Shown here: one piece after another, positions 17,078 through 29,000 of the stretch
How the letters are laid out: every line of letters begins with the position of its first letter
Position numbering within the stretch: position 1 is the stretch's first letter
Notes under the pieces: generated by a model
Database searches by the model: none
What the model was told of the DNA's origin: nothing
Seen by the model: only the letters and a program-made list of their open reading frames with translations
Program-made: the position numbers and the translations under genes
Source of the DNA: an uncultured Verrucomicrobia subdivision 3 bacterium
GTDB taxonomy: Bacteria > Verrucomicrobiota > Verrucomicrobiia > Limisphaerales > UBA11358
Direction of reading: 5' to 3'
Length of the DNA: 33,572 nucleotides
NCBI GenBank assembly: GCA_903872345.1
Contig: CAIQKM010000016.1
Coordinates: 1-33,572 of the forward strand

Positions 17078-20000
17078 ATGAAAACGCGTTCCATTATAGG
17101 TCTTTTGTTGTGCCTGCTGCTGGCGGCGGGAATTTGGCTGCTGTGGCCGCGGCAAACCCGCCCGGCGCATCCGCCCGGCTTCGCCACCGGCTTGGCACCC
17201 GCCCTGGCCGCCACCACGCCGACCACGCCGACCACGAATTCCGTCCACGTCCAGACCGCGAATACCAGTGTGCTGAGCACGAACAAGCTGTCCCTCCGGC
17301 TGGCCAACACCACGAAAACGATTGGTGAACTGGAGCGCCATAAGCATGCCATTTTGCTGGAGAATGCCTTCATTGATACGGACTTGAACCAGAGCCTCAA
17401 GATTCCGACCCAATTGCACCATAACGATGACCCGGGCGCGTACATCGTTCAGGCCCGTCGCAGTGCGGATGCGGAGTTTCGTTCGCTGTTGAGCTGGGCC
17501 GGCGCCCAGGTGATTTCGTACATCCCGAACAATGCGTATCTCGTCCGGATTTCGGCCAGCGGGGCCGGTTCGCTGGCGGGCAGTCCGCTGGTGCAGGCGG
17601 TCCTGCCGTACGAACCTTATTACAAGGTGCAGACTTCGCTGTTGCAACTGGCGGTGGATCAAAAGCCGCTGCCCGGCGGCACGGTGCTGACGCTTGGTCT
17701 GTTTGCCAACACGGCGGCGGCCACGGAAGCCCAGATTGAAAGCATGGGAGGTACGGTGGTGGGGCGCGACCGTTCGCCGTTTGGTCCCATTCTGCGGGTG
17801 AAGCCGCCGGTGGACTGGATTGCGCTGGCGCAGTTGTCCGGCGTGCAAATCGTGGAAGTGGCCAATCGCCGCAGGGCGGCCAACGATCTGTCGCGCGTTA
17901 ATTTGGGAATCTCGGTGGATACGGTCACGAATGCCAATTACCTGAACCTGTCGGGTTCCAATGTGGTGGTGGAAGTCAATGACTCGGGCATTGATGCCAC
18001 GCATCCGGACTTTACCCTCGGCGGCAGTCCGGCAACGGGGCAGGGCGGGGCGCCCATCCGGGTGATTGGCGATTCCCCCTTGAGCTTGGTGGATACCAAC
18101 GGCCATGGCACGCACGTGGCTGGCATCATTGCCGGCAATGGCGATGAAAGCTGGGGCAAGGATGGCACTCCCTCCGTGAATGTCGGGGCGGTGGCCAGCG
18201 GGTCCATTACCAATGCGGATTTTCGCGGCAAGGCGCCGCTCGCCACGCTCTACTCGGTGGCCGGTATTGATGGCGGCTATGATACGTTTTATATTTCCGA
18301 CTATTATCTGCAATCCGTCGCCGCGCAGACCAACGCGCTGATTTCCAACAACAGTTGGGGCAATGGCGACGGTTATTATGATCTCGCGGCCGCCAGCTAT
18401 GACGCCGCCACGCGTGATGCGCTGCCGTTGTTGCCCGGCTCCCAGCCGGTACTATTTGTTTTTTCTGCCGGCAATGATGGCGGCGGTGGCAATGGCGGGT
18501 TCGGCGGCAGCGGAGATACGATAACCGCGCCAGGTACGGCCAAGGACGTGATTACCGTTGGGGCGTTGGAGCAATTGCGCAATATCACCAACATCGTCAC
18601 GGACGCTTACAGCAATCAAGCAGCGGTTTGGCAGCCGGAGACTGATTCCAGTTCGCAGGTGGCAGGATTTTCTTCCCGTGGCAATGTGGGGATTGGAACG
18701 GAAGGTACGTATGGCCGTTTCAAGCCGGATGTGGTTGCTCCCGGTACGTTTGTGGTCTCCACCCGTTCCAGCCAGTGGAATACAAATGTTTATTACAACC
18801 CCACGAATGATGAAACATTGAGTTTTACCGACCAGACGGTTACCACCAATACGCTCAACTATTATAATGTCACCGTTCCCGCCAATGCCGTCGGTGTGGT
18901 CATCAGCATTACTGCCAATAATAATACCACGGTGTTCCCGACGAATCTGCCGATTTATGTTATGCAGAGTGGTATTCCTACCACCAACTCATTCGATTTT
19001 TTTACCACATACAATGGAGTAACGATCCCCTCTGACGGCGGGGCCGGGTATTTGCAAACGATCCAGAATAGCGGCTTCTGGTTTGGGGTGGGAGACAGCA
19101 CCAATGTATCCGTAAACTATAATGTCACCGTAGATATTTATACTACCAACAACTATGGGAACTATTACCCCGTGCTGGAAGGGTTGAACGACAGTCTCGG
19201 CCAGTTCTACCGTTACGAATCCGGCACGAGCATGGCGGCGGCCGGGGTATCCGGTATGCTGGCGTTGATCCAGGATTATTTTACCAACACGCTGCACTCG
19301 CTGCCGAGTCCGGCGCTGATGAAGGCGCTGCTGATCAATGGTTCCCGTCCGGTGGGCAATTATACCTATTCGGTTACGAACGGAATTAATTTCCAGGGCT
19401 GGGGTCAGCCCAACATTGTGAATTCGCTGCCGTACAGTACGGGTACCAATACTACGGTGTCCACCAACGGCCCGATATTCTTCGTGGATCAGAGTCCGAC
19501 GAATGCGCTGGCCACCGGCGACAGCCATACGTACATCATTACGCTGGATACGAACAACTACGCCGAATATCTGCCGTTGCAGGTGACGCTGGCGTGGACG
19601 GATCCGGCCGGCAACCCGGCCGCCGCCATCAAGCTGGTGAACAATCTGGATCTGGTGGTGACCAATCTGGACACCGGCGATGTGTTTTTCGGCAACGATT
19701 TCGCGGGGGGCGTGACTTACAATAATCCCTGGGTTACCAACGCCGCGCCGAATCTCGACATGATCAACAACGTTGAGAACGTGTTCCTCTCGCCGCTGCT
19801 TGGCTCCAGCTACTCCATCACGGTGGTTGGTCGCGATGTGAATGTGAACGCCGTGACGGCGCAGACCAACAACGTGGTGCAGGATTTTGCGCTGGTGGTG
19901 ACCTGCGGCGAAGGCGAAGTGCCGACGGCGATCACGTCCGTGACGGACAGCGGCATTGTGAGCCAGCCCACGAGTGATCAACAGATCACGTTTGTCACGA

Positions 20001-23000
20001 CGACCAACACGCCGCTGTACAACCAATTCGCGGGTGAAAATTCGCCGTTGCTGGGCACGAACAACCTGCCGATCGGTCCCAATACAATCTGGGGCACCAA
20101 CGGCGCACTGACGGTGGGCATGACCAATCAGTGGCATTTCTATGTGATCACGAACACGGGGCTCACGAGCGATGTCACCAATGCAGCGTTCATCACGTTC
20201 CTGCCGGGCACGCTGTCGATTCCGCGCATCGGCGTCTTCGCGGATTCGCTGGCGGATTCCACGCGGACCGAGGCGGACATTGATCTCTTTGCGACCACGG
20301 ATCCGAACCTGACCAACCTGAGTCCGGTGACCATTTCCAACTGCGTGTATAACGTGGGCGACAATCATGCGTCCCTGACACGCGACGGCACGGAGTTTGT
20401 GTATTTCATCGATTCCGCGCCGGGCACGGTTTATTACGTGGGCGTGAAGTCGGAAGATCACATGGGGTCGGAGTATGATTTCATGCCGATCTTCACCTCG
20501 ACGCCGTTCAGCCAGAACGACCACGGCAACCTGCTGGCCAACGGCCTGCTGCTGCCCAAGCAGATTCCCGATGGCAACAATGCGCATCCGGGTGTGACCA
20601 ACGTTTTTGCCCTGGCCATTCCCGCGCTCGGCGGGCTGGATCCGGGCATGACGGTGGCGAAGGTGACCATCACCAACCTGATTGAGCACCAGAATTACGG
20701 CGATTTGTACGGCGCGATCAGCTTCAGCGGCACCACGGTGATTATGAACAATCACGCCGGCTTGCATAACACGGTCGGTTCGCAACCGCGCGTTTATGAC
20801 GACAGCCGCAACGCGAATACCAACTACTCGGTGCATTCGGACGGGCCCGGCAGCAATCTGCGCAATTACATTGGCAAGACGGCGCTCGGACCGTGGATTC
20901 AATATCAGGCGGACGAAGCGCTGACCCACACGGGGCAGATTTCGGCCTTCAGTCTGGAAATACAGCCGCACAAGAATTTCAAGCATCCGGGCATTACGGT
21001 AACGGTGCCGGCGGGCGGCTGGTTTATTGATTACGTGGATGTGCCGGTCGGCTTTGAAACGCTGAACCTGTACGCGACCAACACCACCGCGCCGTACGCC
21101 ACGCAGGCGATCCAGATGTACGAGAAGTTTGGCGATCAGCCGACCTTCACGGATTACGACCAGGAACAGAATCTGACCAACTGTTTGCCCAATACCGGGC
21201 CGTTCCCGGTGGGCACCTACCCGGGCAACTCCATTTCCACCGGTCCGCCGCTGCCGATGGGGCTGTATTATCTGGGACTTTATAATCCCAATTCCGTGGA
21301 TCAGCAGGTGTTTATTTCCTATGACCTGATCCCGGTGCCGGTGATTGCGTATTACACGACGAACGGAGTGGCTACGACCATCGCGGATGACGCGGTGACG
21401 GACAGCAGTGTCTTTATCACCAGCACGCAGCAGATTGCGGCGGCGAGCGTGGGGATGGTGATCAATACCACGCGCCTGTCCGATCTGGCGATCACGCTGG
21501 TGAACCAGACGACCGGTCAGCGGGTTCTGCTCATGGAAAACCGGGGCGGCACGGATACGAACAACGCGGGCGCGCAATTTGTTTACACAAACATCGTTAA
21601 TGGCACGGCGACCGGCGGGGATCAGCCGGACACCAACACGCTGAACACGGGAGTTACCGCCGGCAGTGTGCAAATCAATTACAACTTCTACGATGTGCCG
21701 GATGAAATGACCGTTTATTACGGCACTAATATCACGCCGGCCAACCTCGTGCTGGATACGGGCATGATTAACAATCCGGGGAACGTTTGGGCCACCATCA
21801 CGGCCACGTATCCGCCCGCCACGGCCACCACGGTATCCACCATCCTGACCATCATAATGAACCAGTTCGGCAACACGAACGGGCTCCAGGGTGACCGGTG
21901 GGATTATGTGGTCGGCGCGCCGGTGACCAATTACCAGTATCTGACTTTCACGGAAGACACGAATTTGGCGACGGTGCCGATCAAGTATGGCATTCCGCCG
22001 TTTGAAACGCCGGATGCGGGGACGAATTACACGCTGAGTGATTTTGAGGCGTCCACAAATGGAACGTATTTCGGCCCGACCAACATATTTGATCCGATGG
22101 GCGGCTGGACGGTGCCGACGAACGCGTATGTTTATAGCTATATATTGACCAACAGCAGCCTGGTGTTGGTGACCAACACCGTTTATCTGACCAACAACGA
22201 GGTCAGCGTGGTGACTGATCCGGACACCGCTTTTGGCGGCAGCAACTGTCTGGCGCTGGCCAATGGCACGATCACCCGCACCATTCCGACGGTGCCCGGT
22301 CGGCAGTATAACATCACCTATTGGTATCGCGGCCCCGGCATTGACGGCTGGTGGCGCGGCGAGGGGAATGCCACGGACAGTTCGGATCCCGAAAACAACG
22401 CGAACAATGGGTCGCTGATCGGCCGGTTCACCTTCCCGGGCGGGGAAGTGGGCCAGGCGTTTGGAACGGTCAATCCGGGCCAGCTTTATGTCTATGCGGG
22501 CACCAACGCTTATGTGCAGATTCCGCAGCCGCCGACGACGATCAGCACCACGGTGGGCACCAATACCGTGCTGGTGCAAACCTCGCCGCTGGATGTGGGC
22601 ACCGGCCCGGGCTTCACGGTGGAAGGCTGGTTCAATCCCACCAACACGGGCATCGCGCAGCCGTTGGTGGAATGGCTCGCCCGCGTGCCCACCAACGCGC
22701 TGGTGACGAATCTGGTGATCACCGCCGGCCCGTTCCTGAGCCCGGTGAACAGTCATTATTACTATCTGCTGGGCACCACCAATCTGACCACGTCCGAGTA
22801 TTGGGCGCAACAGTTGGGCGGCCATTTGGCCACCGTTCGCAACGCGAACGAGGAGAATTGGATTTTCGACCAGTTTGGCAACTACGGGAATCTAAACCGC
22901 AACCTGTGGATTGGCCTGACCAATTCGGCGGCCGGGTTCGGCTGGTTGAGCGGTGAAACCAACGCTTATCGCGACTGGCAGGCCGGGCAGCCGTTGAATA

Positions 23001-26000
23001 CGGACGGTACGCGAAACTACACGGGGATTCTCGGCGCGACGAACCGTTATGCGGGTTTGTGGACGGCGACCGACAACCGCGGGTTTGTTTATGGTTCGAC
23101 GGCCACGAACTGTTTCTACGGCGTCGTCGAGGTGCCGGACATTCAGACGAACGGCGTGCAGTTCTGGTTCTCCGTGACCAACGGCGTGGCGCTCACCAAT
23201 GGTTCGCTCTATGCGAACCTGATTGACATCACCAACGGGTGGCATGAAATCACCTCGCCCGCCGGCCTCGTTCAGACCAATGTTTATCAGCACGTAGCGC
23301 TGACTTACGATACCAACTCCGGTCTCGCCAGGCTTTATTACAACGGCACGAATGTCGCCTCGACCAATCTTGGCGTCTTTATTCCCAAGACCACCGGCGA
23401 CGTTCTGCTGGGCAAGGACATGAGCCGCCTGACGAACAACTTCTTCACCGGCGAAATGGACGAGTTCAGCATCTATGCCCGTCAGCTTTCCGGCGCGGAA
23501 ATCGCGGCCATCTATAACAGTTCGGCCCTCACGACCAACCGGAATGCCGGCAAATTTGATGCGTCGGTAACGCCCGCCGCGGGTTTGGCCGAGGCGATGG
23601 TGACTATCGGCGGCGCCACCAATCTGATCTATGGCGTGAACAAGACATGGGAGATGGGGAGTTACACCTTCACTGCCACGACGAATTCCATTCCGGTGCA
23701 GATTACCGGCATTGAACCGGGCATTTTGCTGGATACCTTTACGGTCACCGAGGCGGCGTTGACGAACATCTATTATTTGCCCGAGGAGTCGTTGCAGCCG
23801 CTCGTGGGCGACAGTGCCTACGGTCAATGGACGCTTGAAATCTGGGACAACCGCGTGGGGGGATACATCACCGGCAACGGCAGTGCGACCAACGCCCAGT
23901 TGGTGTCGTGGCAGTTGCAGTTTACGGTGCAGACCAATCCGCCGGTCACTTTGAGTCCCCAAGGCCTGGTCACCAACACGGTGCCGGCCGGCCAGATCAC
24001 CTATTTCGCCGTGACGGCGCCCGCGTGGGCCAGCTACGCCACGAACATCCTCGTCTCCGCGTCCGCCCCGGTGGACCTGTTGTATAATCAGACGAACGAG
24101 CCCAGCGGCCTGAATCCGGGTGACTACGAAATTCTGACGAATTCGACCGGCGGCATCGGTGTGCCGGTGCTGACGACCAACAACATCGCGCCCACATTCC
24201 CGCCGCTCATTCCGGGCCAGACCTATTACCTTGGCGTGCGGAACAACGGCTCCGCCGCCGCCACGGTGGTGTTGGCGGTGGATTTTGACATGGTGACGCT
24301 GACGAACAGCCTGCCGTTCTCCGGCATTTTGACGACCAACAGCTCGGACGCGGAACGGTACTATGCTTTTGACGTTACCACCAACGCCTACGAAGCCACT
24401 TTCCAGCTTCTCAAACTGAGCGCCAATGCGGATCTGGTGGTCAGCCGGGGTACGCCGCTGCCGACGTTGACGAACGCCGCTTACGGGAGTTTCAATGACA
24501 CCAACGCCAACGAGATTGTTTATGTTCTCACCAATTCCGCGCCCGTGCCGCTTTCGGCCGGCCGCTGGTATCTGGGCGTGATCCGGCGGGATGCCGGCCC
24601 GGTCAATTACAGCGTGCTTGCCAAGGAACTGGACACGCCCGCGCCGGCGGTTATCAATTTGACGAACAACGTGCCGTTTACGTTTACCATTGGATCGGGT
24701 GCGGATCTGACCAATTTCTTCCATTTCCAAGTCACCAATTCACCGGCATCCATCCATTTTGAGCTTTACGACATGACCGGCAACGGTGATCTGACCGTGC
24801 AAACCAATGCGCTGCCGCTGGCTCCGGTGTTTTTCCAGAGCAGTCAGGAACCGGGGCAAATACCCGAATTCATCTACTTCCGCACGAACAGCGCCCTCAC
24901 AAATCTAGCCAACGACTGGTATTTGGGCGTGCCCAATAACGAAACCAACCCGATCACCTGCACCATTTTGGCGGTGATCGACACCAATGCCGCATTCGCG
25001 GCGTTCCCGGGCGCGGAAGGGGCGGGTGGCGCCGCCATTGGCGGCCGCACCGGCACGGTCTATCATGTGACATCACTGGCCGATTCCGGACTCGGCACCT
25101 TGCGTGACGCCGTCGGTTCCACGAACCGCACCGTCGTCTTCGATGTTTCCGGCGTCATCTTTTTGCGTTCGCCGTTATTGATCACCAACTCGTATCTGAC
25201 CATTGCCGGTCAGAGCGCACCGGCCGGAAAACTCAATGTGTTTACGAATTCCGGCCTGGCCGGATCGTATGCCAGCCTGTATGACCAATCGTTCCTCGGT
25301 GCTGGCATCACCGTGTTCGGCCAAATGACCACCGTGGCGGCCGCACACGATGTCATTATTCGCGATGTTCGTTTCCGGCGGGGCGCTCCGGATGATTCGT
25401 TGCAACTGACCAATGTCGCCAATGTCATCGCCGACCATGTCTCGGTGGAATGGAGTTCGGATAACGCCATGTCGGTGTTGAACTCCTCCAATGTAACCGT
25501 GCAGTGGTCCATGGTGTCCGACAGTATTTATCTCACGAATTCGCCACAAGGCATCGGCTCCCTGCTGCGCTACGGGAACGGGTTGTTGAGCTTGAGCCAC
25601 AACCTGTATGCCGACAATTACAGCGGCAGTCCGCAACTCGGTGACAACCTCAGCCTGGATTTCGTCAACAACGTCATTTACAACTGGGGTCTCTACTCCG
25701 GCCTGTCCGACGGCATTGGCGATTTGGCGGCAAACCCCGGCGGCTTCACCAACGAGTTGAACTACGTGGGAAATTACCTGATTGCCGGGGCGGACACGGC
25801 AGCCTTCGCCACCAATTACGCCATTACGAACATCGCCTTCTTTGGCGGCACCACGAACACGTGGCTGTTCCAGACCAACAACCTTATTGACTCCGACAAC
25901 AACGGCGTGCTGAACGGCGCTTACACCAAGTGGGGCATGTTCACCAATAAATACACGGGTTTCAGCCAGGCGTTTTCGCAGCTTCCGCCGGTGACGACCG

Positions 26001-29000
26001 ACGAGCCGTTTCTGGGGTATGAGAAGGTCATGGACTTTGCGGGCGTCAACATGGACAAACGCGATCTGGTGGATACCAACCTCGCCGTCAAGGTTCGCAC
26101 CCAGACCGGTCGCCTGGTCTCCACACCCCTCCTGAGCGGCTTGGTAGCTTGGTGGCGAGGAGAGGGGAACGTGCTGGACAGCATCGGCACGAACAATGGC
26201 ACCGCTTTGAACGTGACATATGCGGCCGGCGAGGTGAACCAGGGGATGGCGTTTAATGGAAACAATTCGAAAGTATCCGTTGCCGTCAGCCCCTCGCTCA
26301 ACCTTACTAATGGTACCGGGTTAACTTTGGCATTGTGGATCAAGCCGGCGGCCATGACCAACTGGGTTGAAGAGTTGATGGAATGGAACAACAATTCTGG
26401 AAGTATTGGCACGCATTTGGAATCTGGTCTAGCATACAATGGTGGCTTTGCCGCAGAAATTATTGACACCAGTTTGGTTCGTCATCAAATCAACTCACCC
26501 CAGAATTTGATAACCACGAATCAGTTTCAGCTGCTGGCTTTGACTTATGACAAGGCCAGCGGGGTTTGTGCGCTGTCCCGCAACGGAATCACGGTGGTAA
26601 CGGCCAATTTTGGCGCATTTACTATTTTGACGAATTATCCGTTTTTCTTGGGGATGCGTCCTTCCGGTTCTTTCTCCGATTGGCCGGATGGCCGTTATTC
26701 CGGTTTGATGGATGAGGTGATGATTTTTAAGCGCGGGCTGTCCTCCAATGAAGTCGCCACCCTCTACAACGAAGGCGCATCCGGCCTATTTTCCTACAAC
26801 TGCTCCGCCTTGCCCTATCTGGACACCGATCAGGACGGCATTCCCGATTTTTGGGAGAACACCTTTGGCACCGATCCGTTCACGCCCAGCAACAACAAAG
26901 ACCGCAATGGCGACGGTTATACCGACCTTGAGGAATACAACAACTGGGTTGCCGGTCTCCATGCCCTCACCATCACCAACACCCCGGTTGGCGTGGATTT
27001 GAAGAAGCTCTTCGGCCAGACGGGCAATTTGAGTTTTGCCGTGACCAACGGCACGAACGGCACCGTCTATCTTACCAACGTCGTGGGGTCGGTGACCAAT
27101 ACCGGCACCTACAGCAACTCCGTCGCCATCTTCACGCCGGTGAGCAAGGCTATCGTGGGAACCAACTTCTACGGTTACGCCTCCTTTGGCGTCATTGTCA
27201 CCAACAATGACACGCTCGCCCATTTTGGCCCCGTGCCGGTCAGTGTGGTGGTCAGCGCCGTGCCTATTGCATACAACAGCAACGGCTCCCCGGTCATCAT
27301 TACGCTGACCAATGCGCTGCCATATACCAACGCCAACGCCAGCGGCTCGGACTATTACCGCTTTACCGTCACCAACAACCCCCGCGGTGTCGTCTTTCAG
27401 GCCCTAAATCCTTCGGGCAATGTCGCTTTGGTGGCCCGTTACGGCCTTCCGCTGCCCGCCCTTAACCTATATGATTATATCAGCGCCAATCCCGGCACCG
27501 CCAACCAGAATATCGTTGTCCTGACCAATTCCACCCCCGTTGCCCTCACCAATGGCGACTGGTACCTGGCGGTTGTCAATGTCTCCGGCGGCCCGGTCAC
27601 ATACTCCGCCAAGGCCACGATGTTCACCAACGTCATTCCGCCGCTGTTCCTGTACCCGACCAACACCACGGTCACCAATGTCGTCGAATCCGCTCCCAAT
27701 CAAATTGCTTGCGTTGCGACCGACTTGGATGTCCCCCCCCTGCCGCTGGGTTATTATCTCGTCAGCGCCCCCGGCAACATGTTGATCAATCCCTTGACCG
27801 GCCTGATTAATTGGACGCCGACGGTGGCCCAAGGCCGCTCCACCAACATTATATCCGTTTGCGTGACGAACATCGGCTACAGCGTCACCAACACCTTCAC
27901 AGTTATAGTGCTTGAATCCAACCTGCCGCCGGTGTTCCCGCCGCCGGGGAATCAGGTGGTGATCCCACCCGCTTCATTGCAGGTGACCAATGCGGCCATT
28001 GATCTCAATGTTCCGCCCAATCCGCTGACATATTCCCTTTTGTTTGCGCCCACCAATGCGTTGATTGATACCAATGGCGTCATCACGTGGACGCCGGGAG
28101 CAGGGCAACCCCCGGGCAATTACCTGTTCACCACCGTGGTCACCGACAACGACCCGTGGGCGGTCAACGCCCAGTCCATGAGTGTTACCAACAGCTTCTA
28201 CGTGAGTGTTGTGGCCGGCCTGGCGCCGGGGGTACCGCAGACAAACACCGTGCCGCCCAATGGCATCACCTGGTATGCCGTCCAGGTTCCGTACAACGCC
28301 ATTATCGCCACCAACAGCCTGTTGTTCGCCACGTTGCCGGTAAATTTGTGGTACAGCACGAATATTCCGCCCAGCGTCACCAATTCTGCGCGCGGCGATT
28401 ATGAGTTGCTCAACAACCAGACTTCCGGCGTCGCCGTCTTTGGCGTCACCAATACCGTACCGGTATTGGTTCCGGGCGGGCTTTACTTCCTGGGCATTCA
28501 AAACACGAACAGCGTCACTATTACCAATGCCGTCGAAGTGACCTTTGATACCGTGACGCCGCCGGTTCTCCCCAATATTCCGAGTCAGGTCATCGCCGCC
28601 GGCGACACGCTGGTAATCACGAATAGGGCCATTGACACGAATGCCGGCACGCTATTTTATACGTTCACCAACAGCCTCGCGCTTACCGCCCCGGCCATCA
28701 CCACCAACGGCATCATCGCTTGGGCAACCACCACCAATGATGCCAACGAAACCGTGCTGTTCAACACCTCGGTGACCAACGCCGGCACCGGCCTCGGAAC
28801 CGCCAATCGATTCACGGTCACCGTCTTGCCATCCATCATCATCGGTCCGCCGCTGACCAATGTGGTGGGTTCCAACAGCATTTCCTGGTATCTCGTCAAG
28901 GTGCCAGCCAATGCCGTCGCCGCGACCAACTCCCTCCTGTTCGCAACCCTGCCATTGAATCTTTGGTATAGCACCAATGTGCCGCCAAGCATCACCAATT

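Noticed and set aside
18989..22825. 1278-codon open frame on the reverse strand inside the giant gene
   Set aside because: Antisense shadow: the codons used for the Thr/Asn/Val-rich protein rarely give stops on the opposite strand. The translation is low-complexity (Arg, His, Ile, Gly) with no domain.
22892..24730. 612-codon reverse-strand frame
   Set aside because: Same antisense effect over the giant gene. No start context or recognisable family.
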